Assembly (NCBI RefSeq): GCF_000208745.1
Contig: NC_030859.1
Coordinates: 12,965,056 to 13,029,055, forward strand
Origin: Theobroma cacao
Taxonomy: Eukaryota > Streptophyta > Magnoliopsida > Malvales > Malvaceae
DNA length: 64,000 nt
Direction of reading: 5' to 3'
Shown in pieces: positions 10,993 to 22,850 of this stretch. The position numbers and the translations under genes were made by a program. Under the pieces are notes generated by a model that did not search any database, had not been told where the DNA came from, and saw only the letters and a list, made by a program, of their open reading frames with translations. Positions within the stretch are counted from its first letter, which is position 1. Each line of letters begins with the position of its first letter.

Positions 10993-11686
10993 TTCTATCC
11001 TATATGTTATCCTATTCGGTTTTGACATATTTTTCACCCATTTAACTTCATGGATTGATCATGGGTTGTTGCAACACTATGAGGTTATTAATCAAAGTTT
11101 GAACAGAGGGGTTTTTAGTAAGAAATTAAATAAATTGCATTGTTTTTGAAACAAGTGCATCATGATTTCCGAATTCTTCCTAGTGATTGCTTTTTCCCTT
11201 CTTATGTTCACTCACTGAGTTTTATACTCATGTTTTTTAAAATCCATGTTTTCAGATTTAGAGGCAGTTGGGACCCAGATTCAGTTGCATACATATGCTC
11301 GCTTTCTTGGTAGATACTATGGCATCTCAATAGCCTCATCTTCACTGTGGTCACTCCACTGGAAGTCAAGAGTCAATTTGTTTTATGAGTACGTTCATGT
11401 GATGTAAAATACTAACATACGTGTCTTAGACGAAATATGTATATTTTAATTGTTAATGCCACCATGAGTTGAAATGTTAACATCATTTTGGGTTTATATT
11501 AATGAAATTCTTGATTGCTATAGCCCATTATTAAAGTGATTATAAGTTGGAATTATGAAAGGTGACTTGAGAATAGTTGATGGGATGTTAAGCAAGATTG
11601 CATAATAGGCTTGCTTGGGCTTGGTGAGCTATGTCCATTAGGCCCATGCACTGGTCATGGCCCAAGAATTTGACCTATGACAATGT

Positions 11687-11698
11687 TGGTATCAGAGC
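11687..11698 (+). other. Primer binding site, tRNA-iMet
   Basis: TGGTATCAGAGC, a perfect 12-base match to the usual initiator-Met tRNA complement, four bases after the 5' LTR end. Confidence 0.9.
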
Positions 11699-14600
11699 TC
11701 TAGGTTTAGTCGAGTCCTAAGGATTCTTGTGTCAGTCAGCGGAGTTGTCAAAGTTAACGTAGAGTCTTGTCTATGGTTTGTGACTGCAGCACAAGTCATA
11801 GACAAGAAGGTATATGAACTCCTATTCCTAGTAACCTACCCTTTTTCTATCATCATGTAAAGGGCATAAATGGTATCGCTGCTTGGGTTTGAGATGCCAG
11901 TCGAGACACAAACCATTATTGAAAAGATTTTTAAGCAAATGCTCATAACGAAAGGTCAACATAATGATATATTCCTCCGACTAAGGATGGAGGAAGGTGG
12001 AGCTGGACTGTTAGGTCTGTAATAATTTATTCATTTGGCAGAATTATGATTTGAACCCATGGTTATTAAAAACAAAATTTTAAATTTTGGAGACTATGGA
12101 TCATTATTGAGGTCAATATAAAGGAACACATACGATAATAGAATAAAGGGCGTACTTTGACTAGAATGAATAGTGAATGTTATAACTCGCTTGAGGTTTA
12201 TAAAATTAAATATCGAGGAAAGTGTAAACCAACGTTTATGTGCACGGAAGTAAGTGCACTATGTTAATTGAGCTTGACATGCCCCTATAGAAATGGTGTG
12301 GGCTTTTGAAATATTTTATAAACGTATAAGTGTTGAAAATATGTATAGTAGCTTAAATGGGGTTGGTTTTGATTCTAATTAAGTAATTGTGAGATTCCAA
12401 GGCTTGAATTGAATTATTGTGGTTTATGGTTATAATTGCATGAATTAGGTCAAGGGCGAAAATCACGGATTATTATAATTGATGTATGGTCATGAAGTAA
12501 AAGGCTAGTAAATGATCTACTCCAAGGATGAGCTTGAATTTTGCTATGCTTAGTGTGGAGCCAAAGGATTAAAGGACTAGATGTGGATTTAGCAGTTTGA
12601 AACTAAATGACATGGAAATGATAAATTTAGTCTAAGTACCATATGGAGTTCTATATGAAGATCGATATATGAATTGCTTTGAAAGTCAATTTAAAAATAT
12701 ATTTGGTTCAATATGCAACCTATGATGTAAATGATTTGTCTTGAATGTGACTTCTCCAAAGGTAAGGGACTTAAAACATGTGGATTTTCGGATATGCTCT
12801 AAGAGGAAGCTTTTGCATCCTAAGCTTAAGAAATTTTGATCTTATGACTTCAAAAGCAAGATACAAAAATTTAGTGATTTGTCTATCTTATGGATGTAAT
12901 TGGTTAAGAATTGATGAGTAAAGTCAAGATTTAACACTAAGTGGTGTACAATTTGATATATGTGTACCTAAGAGTAAATTTGGAGATCATTGCTTAATTA
13001 ATTTGCACTGAATGTTGTGGTAAAGGTATATGAATGTTGGTAGTGAAGTATGCCCAAAGTGAGATATGTTAAGACTAATGTTCCAATTGCAAACTTGTGA
13101 TAAAAAGCTAGTTTTGCAAATTGTGGTTTTTATGACCATGAAAAATATGGAGGTTATCAATATGTAGGCATACACTTGGAGTTGTACATCTTGTGATCCC
13201 CATGCATCATATGGAAGAAGATATCCCATAGGAGAGTTTATCTTGATCTATGGTTACATGACTATAGGCTTGGCATGAGACTAAGAATGCCCTGGCATAA
13301 ATGTGGAATGTATTGTGAAAGGTTAAAAAGCCACATATACCTTAACAAAGTCAATAACATGAATGAGGGGGAAATATGAATGTTGATATGCTGAGCATAA
13401 AGAGCTTAAGGATAAGTAATGCAATTATACTAAGTTAGATGGTATGATCCGAACTAAGAACATAGACACCTTGGGAGATTTTAAAATAATGTCCAGTTGG
13501 GTCAATGAGCTAAAGTGTTATCAAGCATACAATGAACGATTAAAGTTATGAGTGGCTTTGAAGATAAGCCTTTGATTGATTAAGTTCTCAATGGAACCCT
13601 ATTAAAGGAAGTATTTAAGTGTTTTGGAAGTGTATGGAAAAGCATAAGAGAATATATTAGCTTGACTTGCTATAAGAGGTCGAAATTAGATGGCCATGAG
13701 TGGCTTGTGAACAATTAAGCAGTGTAAAGTATGTGCTCATAAAGGAAGCTATGATTGGTAGATAAAGGTGGAACTTTAGAATTTCATTGTCATAGTTATT
13801 AGATTATATTTTTTATTATATGATATAACATAGAACATCAATGATGAGGTTGTGTTCAATGCTTTAGGCCTTAAACTGTAAGATATGGACATGTATCCAC
13901 CTTGTGAATACCTTGATGAGATAAATTTGAAGGCCTTTCACAATGAGAAAACATTAAAGCTCAAAGAGCAAATGGCTATACAATCAAGCTGGGCTCGTGA
14001 GTGACATGTCACATAAGTATGAAGATATGATACAAGCATAAGTATACTTGGAAATACTAGTTTGAGGCAATGATTATCCTACCATTTTGTGGAATCGATG
14101 AGGTTCTGGTCTCGACATAGTTGTAGACCTAAAGCATAAATTGTGAAATGTGCTTCCACAAAAGTTCTAATTTATTTTGAGTAACTATGAAGGTAAAATG
14201 CCTGATAGGGATAGTGAAAGGTCGAATTATGCTTCAAATGTTTAGAAAAGGAGGGTGACATGGTTTGATTAAATGATACTACCCTTGGTAAGGGAATAGA
14301 AATACATTACGGGAATTGTGGAGATCTACTTAGAAACAAAAAAAAAAGGACGATGATTTGAGAATTCAAGTACTCATATACAAATAAAGATTTGGTAATG
14401 AGACATGACCTAGAGATGGAATACTACAATATAAATTTTGACTCAGAAAATCGACCTATAAAACACATGGTGTTTGGAGATAGTGCCAATTAGTGGTTGA
14501 CTCTTGTATGAGAATGGAATATTGAAATCAACTTTGTGTATTCACCACAAATGATGAGCATGATCTAACCAACTAAGAGAAGAAATGACTCTAAACTTGA

Positions 14601-16193
14601 TTGTTGGTTATTTTGATTTTTCAGACCACTTATTGAGCTTGATATGCCTAAGGTTATTCGAAGTTAAAATTTTTGGAAATATATATGTATGGATATATAT
14701 GTTGTATATTGGTGTAAAAGCTCATGCGGAGTTAGTTATAATTTGATTCGATGATGATATTTTGTCAATGGTTATAGTGCTAGACAATGATTAAGATAAT
14801 TTATCACTGATTTGGCAGTGAACAAGTCGATTATAATTCTGTTAGCTTAAAAGTAAGTGTTTATACTTTTGGTATGAGTTCATCAAATTCTATTATATCA
14901 TGATAAAACTTGGTGTTTTGATGTAGCCTGAGAGGCTTGGTATATGACCTAGCTTAATTGTGAGCTAGAAATTGTTAGGTTATTATGAAGTACACAAATA
15001 TAGAAGTATGACATGAATTTAATATCCTAAGGGGCAATGGAAAATGATGTATCAATTTTGGTATAACTTCAACATATATAGTTTTGAGATATAAAGATGT
15101 GGGGAAAAGTTTATAGCTTATGCGTAAAGGTGTGCATTTGAATTCGTATAATTAAAAGTGTAAAATCTACCTTGATTGGTATAAAGCTCATGATTCAAGA
15201 TGAATGATTATGGATTTAATTTTCTAATGTAAAATGGACTAAAAGAAGTTAATATCAGAAAAGCCTTAATAAATGATTCTTAAATTTTAAAGTGCACTTA
15301 AGGAGAGATAAATGTTTAATTTGATCTTCAGATTGATAAACTAATGAGGCCATGAGATCTGATGTTTGGAGTAAATTTGAGAAATACCAAGTTAGATATG
15401 CTGTAGGTGATTGATGACAAGTAAATTAGCTATGACATTAGAAATATAGAAATGATTAGTAATCAAAATAAGACTTGGAAAAGAACTTTAAAGGGAAAAT
15501 TTTGAGCAACTTTAATCTTGAGAAGTTGAGTTATTGATTAAAAGATTGGTTAAGATTATAAAGGGGTATGTAAAATTTCATAATTTATTGAAATGCCTTG
15601 TGGTATAAGTTGAGATTTATCTAGTGAGCACTTGATCATGAAAGTATTGGAGTTTGTTTTTGGGAAAATGGTTACTAATGGTTACCGGATTTGAATCTTC
15701 TGTGATGTTAAACATATATGAATAAATAAAGAGTGTTTGATACTTATGTATTATGAAATGCTTGAATGGAATTTGTATGGAGGTATGTGAAACGAAATAG
15801 AGGTTGGTTAACCATTTAGACCCATAGTCAACGGTGGAATAAATGCTTGAATGTTTGAAGGTTTGATAAAAGATCAAAGTAGAGGAATTGCGGATGGTTA
15901 CGTAAACATACATAATTGATGATTTAAGGATGATTTGATTGAGGTGTGACTAGAATTAATAGTTTACTTGAATTCTCTTCATAAGATGAAGGATGATATT
16001 GTTTTGATCCAACAAGAGTAGTACACATAACTATATACTATGACATTGTCGAGTTTTCTATAAGATTAAAACTCAATATGATGCATAAACAAAGATTCTA
16101 TGTTCAGAATGCCCGACAAAAGTGATGTGGCAAAACTCTAGAACTTTGATTATTCACCTTACATGGATTTGAATTCGAGGATGAATTCATTTT

Positions 16194-16206
16194 AAGTGGG
16201 GCAGAA
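16194..16206 (+). other. Polypurine tract of A2
   Basis: AAGTGGGGCAGAA is adjacent to the 3' LTR start. Confidence 0.85.
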
Positions 16207-17456
16207 TATGAGACCTCAACCCCTATAGGCTCATAACTACGCATAGACGCAATAACAAGAGCCGGGGGTAGTTTCGTCATTTCCTCTAAAACGCTCCCAA
16301 AATAAGGTTTTATGATATTTTAAGATCTAAATAGGCATAAGACCGAATAAATAATGTGTAATGATTAAAACATGCAAAAAACTAGAAATTTCAATAAATT
16401 TCACCACAGGGGCAAAATGGTCATTTTTCACCTCGGGTCAAATTTTTTAAGTTTTGTAAACCCAAGCATGTCTAGACCATTATGGACTTGTTTTAGTATC
16501 AAAAGAGTAAAAAGATTGCACCAAGGATTGAAGGAGAACAAGTTAATATGCTAACTGCATTTTCGTAATTTCAAGTGGAATGGATAAGCTTGAGCTATAA
16601 ATATATTTTTCTTCCATCAGCTTCGTCCTTCTTCAACAGCTTCTTCTCCTTCTTCTTCTTCCATCTCACATTGCTTCCATCCTCCATGGAAGCTTGATAT
16701 GAACAATTCCCAACTTTCTCTCTCTAGCTCTAATTTTCATACCTTTCTGCCATTTTGACTAGAACCCATGTGCTCTTTCACTCTCTCACTTTAAAATGCT
16801 CCAAAAGTCCTTGTTCAGTACTTTCTCTCACTAGTTGGAGGTTTAGAGAGAGAAAGGGAGATTTTTCGCAATTGTTTGAAAGCTATTGCAAGAGAATTCA
16901 ACTACAAAGAAACCCTAAGGTGAGTGATGAACTAGGCTTGCTTTTAAGTTGTTGATAATGGCTAGTAATTGGGGTTATTAGCTATTTTATTGTTGAGTTG
17001 TTTACTCATTTTTAGTGTGATTAGAGTAGTGCAAGGAATAGCCATTTGATATAGTTGGAAGCCAATTAGGAATGACTAGTAGAATTTGAATTAGAAACTA
17101 GCTTTTAGAGTGATATTAATGTAAATTGGATTGGTTGTGATGTTGTTTGTGTATAGGTTCCAACAAGGCCTCACATGTCCATTTGGAGTATTAGTTGAGG
17201 TTAGAGTCAGGCAAAAAAAACAACAAGACTAATGAGTGAACTTGCATTTCAAAGTATTTTTGGGAATGTGAATGTGTTTGCACAAGACATGAAATGATTT
17301 TATCAAACTTTTCTTAAGAATGGGTGCCTTAGGAACAAGCCCTTGATAAATTATCTTTGTGTTGTGATATGTGGCTATTATGGATTCATATACTGCTACA
17401 TTATGTTGATATATATATACGTATGAATATATTATTGTGTAATGATATTGATTCGG

Positions 17457-17565
17457 CTATGTACGAGTAGGGAGTGCGCATAAGCCGATGATGACCCAGT
17501 TATGTGCGAGTAGGGAGTGCACATAACCCGGTGATGACCCAACCATGTGCGAGTGGGGAGTGTGC
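17457..17565 (+). repeat. Type 2 minisatellite in A2 3' LTR
   Basis: Three units GTGCGAGTRGGGAGTGCGCAT with gatgatgaccc spacers, matching 10311-10415 in the other LTR. Confidence 0.9.
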
Positions 17566-17819
17566 ATGAGCTGATGATGATGGGATAGTGTGCATGATGA
17601 TGATGGGATGGTGTCCATGATGATGTTGGGTATATATAAATATACATATGTAAATATGTGTGTTATAGGAAGTTTATGAGTAAAGGTATATGGTTGTAAT
17701 GCATGTGAAATTTGGCATGATGAATCTTGAGAAATTCCCATTTTTCTTGAAAATTGATCTTTATTACAACACCAAATAGATTTTTGTGCACAAGAGGCCC
17801 CTTTTTCACTTAGGTGCCT

Positions 17820-18150
17820 TACTTCTCGCTACAGCAAGAATGCTTTCTGGCTACAGCGAGAAACATTTTGTTTTGGCAGCAGAAAACTCGCTGCAGCGAT
17901 AATAAATCTCGCTGCAACGAGAAACTCTCAGGTTCTGATGCAGTGCCTTCACTTTGATGAAGATTTTGACCACCTTCCCATCCGAACTAGGAAAAGTGGT
18001 AAACATAAAAGTTGTATCCCTCACTCTTAGCTTTCTAATGGTTCAAAAATCAGGTCAATTAGACTTCTGTAGTGGGAGATATACCAGAAAAATGGAAATA
18101 CATGGAAACTAGTACTATTTCTCGCTGCAGCGGGAATGAACTTCGCTACA
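17820..18150 (+). repeat. Palindrome cluster in A2 3' LTR
   Basis: Copies at about 17821-17838, 17848-17862, 17885-17922 and 18118-18150 (ttctcgctgcagcgggaatg followed by ttcgctacaacgagaaag). Confidence 0.85.
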
Positions 18151-18862
18151 ACGAGAAAGATTCTATCCTATATATGCTACCCTATTTGATTTTTGACATA
18201 TTTCTCACCCATTTAATTTCATGGATTGATCATGGGTTGTTGCAACACTATGAGGTTATTAATCAAAGTTTAAAATGAGGGGGTTTTAATAAGAAATTAA
18301 ATAAATTACATTGTTTTTGAAACAAGTGCACATGATTTCCAAATTCTTCCTATTGATTGCTTGTTCCCTTCTTATGTTCACTCATTGAGTTTTATACTCA
18401 CGTTTTTTAAAATTCATGTTTTCAGATTTGGAGGCAGTTGGGACCTAGATTGAGTTGCACACATATGCTCGCTTTCTTGGTAGGTACTATGGCATCTCAA
18501 TAGCCGCATATTCACTGTTATTCACTGTGGTCACTCCGCTGGAAGTCAAAAGTCATTTTGTTTTATGGGTACGTTCATGTGATGTAAAATACAAAGATAC
18601 GTGTCTTAGATGAAATATGTATATTTTAACTATTAATGCCACCATGAGTTGAAATGTTAACATCATTTTGGGTTTATATTAATGAAAGTCTTGATTGCTA
18701 TAACCCATTATTAAAGTGATTATAAGTTAGAATTATGAAACTTGACCTGAGAATAGTTAATGCGATGTTAAGCAAGATTACATAATAGGCTTGCTTGGGC
18801 TTGGTGGGCTATGCCCATTGGGCCCATGCGTAGGTCATGGCCCGGGAATTTGAGCTGTGACA

Positions 18863-19548
18863 AATCTATTTCGCTTGACTTGCTTGAATGCTACTAAAGT
18901 TTTCACTCTCCAAATTCTTTGTTGTTCATGGATCTTTCATCATCAAGTGATTAAACAACTAAGGGTTTCAATGAAGGGTTTTAATAAGAATTAAACTAAA
19001 TTACATTGTTTTTGAATGTAACTACATCATGATTTTTAAACTTTCCTTATCGTTTGCTTGTTCCCTTCCTATGTTCACTCACTGGGTTTATACTCACTAT
19101 TTTCAACTTCATGTTTTTAGATCAAGAAGTAGTTGGAACCTAGGTCGAGGTGTCCACGTAGTTCATCTCCTTGGTAGGTATCTCAACATTCAATAGCTAT
19201 ACATTCGCCAAGGTCACTCCGCTGGAAGTCGAGAGTCTTTTTTGTTTGAACATACGTACCCTGCTGTAAATTGTTAAGATATATATATATCTTAAACAAT
19301 AGATGTTTATGTTGATTAATGTTGCCACTAAGAGATGGCACCAATGTCATTATTTTGAATCATATAATTGTGAATGTATGGTTTCTATAGTATAATATTG
19401 AAATACTTGTTAAGAATTATGAAATACGGTTGTAGGAACGAATGATGAAATTGATGAATAGAATCACATAGATAGGCTTGCTTAAGCTTAGTGGGCTATG
19501 TCCATTGAGTCCATGCGTTAGTCATGGCCCGAAATTTGGGCTGTGACA
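18863..19548 (+). mobile_element. Host LTR H, right part
   Basis: Continues H after the A2 insertion, beginning with the second copy of aatct. It carries the family tail: atgtttttagatcaagaagtagttgg, the ctccgctggaagtcgagagtc block, and the terminus TTGGGCTGTGACA at 19536-19548. No primer site follows, so H ends here as a solo or 3' LTR. The next bases agttc are its likely target duplication, unpaired in this window. Confidence 0.85.
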
Positions 19549-21412
19549 AGTTCTTGACTTTAATTGGTCACATCATTAGCCTCACACATTGGTATATACA
19601 TGCACATTTAGATGTGAACATTCTCATGTTTAATCTGCGATCACTGGTATAATCAATTTCGGATTACCCTTTTTATATGTTTAAATCACCATTTCACTTT
19701 TGTCTACCACAAGTTATCTCTTACGTAATCCATACGAATTCTCATTATGCCTATGCATAACTTCACATCATTTACATGCCTATACTTCTTTCTTATCATT
19801 TTCAATTATATGCTTAAGTATCATTATACTATATACCCTTGCATCATAATGCCATTAGTCACCTCTCACTTGCCAAATGTCATTTTCATTAAATTGCAAT
19901 CCAGTATTCATACATGCTTTATAATCTTGTTGATCCTTCAAAGATTTATCTTTTACTTGATCATTGCATCTTATGCAATACCACAATCCCTACAAGTCAT
20001 CCTTCTTTTTCAATTATCTTTCATTCCTCTAACATATATATTATGTCTTTATTGCATTTTGATGTTAACCAGTCACTTAAGACTTAGACTCATTCGAATC
20101 ATGCATGTCGCATGCATTTTCAAATTTGAATTTCCATAATACCTTAGGAGGTTTTCACTATCCAACTTCCTTATCAAGGTTACCTTCAACCCTCCTTTGT
20201 ACGATTCTCTTACACTGATATAACATCATTCTCCCTTTCACCTACATGCCACTATATATAGGGCAATAAAGTAACTTTTCAATTCATGCATCATTCTCCA
20301 AATCATCTAAACCTCCTCATAACAATGCTCAATAGCAAGGCCTCTGATGCCAACTTTGTCATTAGGCGCAGCTCCACCTCTTTGGGTAGTCCTTTCTTCC
20401 TCCGCTAGTAACAACAAAGGGTACCTATCAAAGCACTCATAAGGCAGCTCCACCTCTTTGGATAGCCTTTTCCTCTATAAGCCCCTGGGCAAAGAGTCAT
20501 GCATCACCACTGTTCACATGCGAGAGTTCCCAAGGATCGGGTTACAACCCCTTGCTCATATGTTCAATACACGAGATGTTCCTTGCGTTGTGGCGCTGGA
20601 CAGTTAGTGTTACGGCGATGCAACTGTCGGAAACTTCTTCCACAAGGAAGTTCTCCTACCTTCAAGGTTACTACTTCCATCTTTCTCAACCATATGGCTT
20701 TCCTTTAAGCTCTTACCACAATTTCCATAAGCATGTGTATCTTCTCTTTACTTGTCATATGCATTAAGCCAAGTTAATACTTTCAACTCATATTATCTTT
20801 TAACAATTATCATCAACCACTAAGTCCCACCTTATGACATCCTTTCCATATGGTGTAATGAATTCACAAAATGTATATATATCACTACACACGTAATTAT
20901 TCATTATTTATGGCATCCCACAATTCATACTATTCATAATTAATTATCTTTCTTGTCTTGTATCTTAGATAGTTCATTGACTTCCAGTACAAATGATCAG
21001 GAAAATAGTTCATCTTTTTCCACACTTTATACTCATAATCCTTTTTAAATCAAGGATTCACCTTTTCCAAGTTCCATATTTTGCCTTCATTGGTCTATAT
21101 TTGTACCAAATTATCATCTTATAATATCATGGCATCATTTTGTAGTTCCCTCCATACTTAAATTTTACAATCCTTGACTTAATCACGTTAACCATGCAAA
21201 GTGCCACCTATAGCCTCATTGATTTCTCTCATATCCTTCCGAATTGTAACAATAATTAAGATTCCCAATTTCACATTTCCATGATTGATTACTTACCTTA
21301 CCACACTTTCTCACGATCCTATGCAGTTACAACACATTGAACCTACTTATTATAACATAGTCCCCTAGTTCAATGTGTTTACTCAAAAATCAACTTACTT
21401 CGATTCAACTTG
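19549..21412 (-). mobile_element. Distal internal region of element C, degenerate
   Basis: Joins across solo LTR S1 to 24079-25317 and is read as internal sequence of the - strand element C. I recognise no protein. A short motif GCAGCTCCACCTCTTTGG occurs twice, at about 20373-20390 and 20443-20460. On the - strand a TGGCATCAGAGG sequence near 20345-20356 follows TGACAAAGT, like a second primer site after an LTR end, but no LTR precedes it. The long frame 19747-20139 (+) encodes only hydrophobic low-complexity residues and is not taken as a gene. Confidence 0.5.
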
Positions 21413-22024
21413 TGTCACGACCCAAATTCCAAGCCATGACCGGGGCATGGGCCCAATAGACGTAGTCCACTAAGCCTAAGCAAGCCTATTAATATGTCGT
21501 ATTCATTATCCCATCAACTGTTGCTAAGTCACAAATTATAACTTTAAATCAAAATAGTAATAGACATTTCCAACTTGTATTGGCATTACTCATTTAAAAT
21601 ATACATACATTGTCTACAGCATGTATCTTAATAATTTACATCAAGTTTGTTTATACATCTAAAAAAAAGACTCGATTTCCAACTGAGGGACTCGGACAAA
21701 TGTATAGCTACTGAATGCCGAGACACCTACCAAAAGATGGATATAAGTCTACCAGGACACCTCATCCTAGTTACCTACTGCCTCGTGATATGGAAACATG
21801 AAGTTGAAAATGGTGAGTATAAACCTAGTGAGGGAACAAGAAAGGGAACAAGCATACCATGAGGAATCTTTAATGAAATCATGATGCATTCTTTTTCAAA
21901 ACAATGCAATTTGTTTCTATTCTTATTAAAAACCCCTCATCAAGCCCTTAAATGATTAATCATTTGAAAATCATGAATCCATACATAATGAACCATTTGA
22001 AAAATGAAAGCTTCAATATTACAA

Positions 22025-22465
22025 AAGCGAGAATGCCTTTCCGCTGCAGTGACGTTGGGATTTAGTTATTAGCAGAATGAGGGTTTCTCAACTGGCGAGG
22101 GTTTCTCACTAAACCTCCCCATTTTAAACTTAACTCATCTAATCCTTAATGTTGGAAGTCCATGCTCCGATATGGTGGCAAAGAAGTGATAGATAACGCA
22201 GCAATTGGATAAGATAGGAGACAAAAACAGAAGATTTTTCGCTACAGCGAGATTCTTTCTCGCTGTAGTGAAATTTAGCTGATCAAACAAAGAGTTTCTC
22301 GCTGTAGCAAGATTCCTTTTCACTGCTGCGAGAAGCTACAGTGATAATCTCACTGCAACGAAATACATTCTCGCTGCAGCGAAAACCAGTTTTGCTGAAG
22401 GTTCTCAAACCCGAGAGTTTCTTGCTACAACGAGAATGAATTTCTCTGCAGCGAAAATAGAGCAA
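22025..22465 (-). repeat. Palindrome cluster in S1, the densest
   Basis: About ten degenerate copies in 440 bp, for example ttcgctacagcgagattc (22241), ttctcgctgtagtgaaat (22257), ttctcgctgtagcaagattc (22295), ttcactgctgcgagaag (22319), ttctcgctgcagcgaaaac (22370) and ttgctacaacgagaatg (22420). Confidence 0.88.
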
Positions 22466-22676
22466 CAAGAGAAAAGTTTTCCCTCACTCAACAAAAGGAC
22501 CATCCTGCTAAACCAACAAAATCAACATACAGCACATAAAATTCTCAAAGTGTAATGTATCAAATTTCTCATATATGTCAATCATATATCACATTCATAA
22601 ATTTTCATTTCATAAGTCTAGATATGCATAATTACATAGATAAACATCAACATCATCATAATCACACCCGGCTCAT

Positions 22677-22850
22677 ATACATCCCCCCACATAGTGCACA
22701 TAGCCGGCACCATCGTGTGCATCCCCCCACATCGTGCACAATTAGTGCCATCGTGTACATCCCCCCACATCGTGCACATGGGCACTATCATCATCCATCT
22801 CTCATGCCACCATCATCACCGGCACGTGCATCCCCCCACATCGTACGCAC
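22677..22850 (-). repeat. Type 1 minisatellite in S1
   Basis: Four units of GTGCATCCCCCCACATCGTGCAC as read on the + strand (about 22680, 22716, 22755 and 22827), with casual spacing of about 36-72 bp. It is the reverse complement of the A0 array. Confidence 0.9.

Larger units (their letters stand above)
10085..11255 (+). other. Candidate intron 2 holding the repeats
   Basis: A second donor-like site (GTGAGTGAAC at 10085) and an acceptor-like site (CATGTTTTCAG ending at 11255) bound 1.17 kb. This interval contains the minisatellite, the palindromes and the shared module. Equivalent pairs: A1 6706-7775 and S2 35424-36552. S1 keeps the donor (GGTGAGTGGAC, - strand); in S3 the acceptor AG has become AA. 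This is inference from conserved splice-like signals. Confidence 0.4.
9063..11682 (+). repeat. A2 5' LTR (short-start subtype)
   Basis: 2620 bp, TGTGAGACATC to CCTATGACA. It starts at the place that corresponds to about +96 inside the long-start LTRs (A1 at 5737). It holds a TATA box 9451-9460, candidate intron 1 9773-10009, candidate intron 2 10085-11255, type 2 minisatellite 10311-10415, palindromes 10674-10992 and the shared module 10833-10936. Confidence 0.92.
11683..16206 (+). mobile_element. A2 internal region, non-coding
   Basis: 4.52 kb, collinear with the A1 internal region. The largest difference is an extra 350-400 bp around 12790-13165 that A1 lacks. Stops occur in all frames. 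I find no gag, protease, RT, RNase H or integrase motif. The 3' end (gaattcgaggatgaattcattttaagtgggg) again resembles a Ty3 pol terminus plus polypurine tract. Confidence 0.82.
9063..18862 (+). mobile_element. Complete non-coding LTR retrotransposon A2
   Basis: Complete element of 9.8 kb: 5' LTR 9063-11682, primer site 11687-11698, internal region to 16206, 3' LTR 16207-18862. It is flanked by a perfect 5-bp target duplication, aatct, at 9058-9062 and 18863-18867. The two LTRs show about 22 differences in the first 215 bases by eye, so the insertion is not recent. No reading frame longer than about 100 codons exists in it and none resembles retroelement protein. It inserted into the family A LTR H, in the same orientation. 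Confidence 0.92.
16207..18862 (+). repeat. A2 3' LTR
   Basis: 2656 bp, collinear with the 5' LTR. Its first dinucleotide is TA instead of TG (TATGAGACC), probably a G-to-A change after insertion. It contains a TATA box 16596-16604, a type 2 minisatellite 17457-17565 and palindromes 17820-17925 and 18118-18150. It ends GAGCTGTGACA followed by the target duplication aatct. Confidence 0.92.

Noticed and set aside
15617..15913. 98-codon - strand frame in A2 internal, and an 80-codon frame at 12987-13229
   Set aside because: Antisense to the element, not preserved in A1 and with no recognisable domain.
19747..20139. 130-codon hydrophobic frame that looks like a membrane protein
   Set aside because: AT-rich pyrimidine-biased DNA gives Leu/Ile/Phe-rich chance frames; there is no gene context and it lies within degenerate retroelement sequence.
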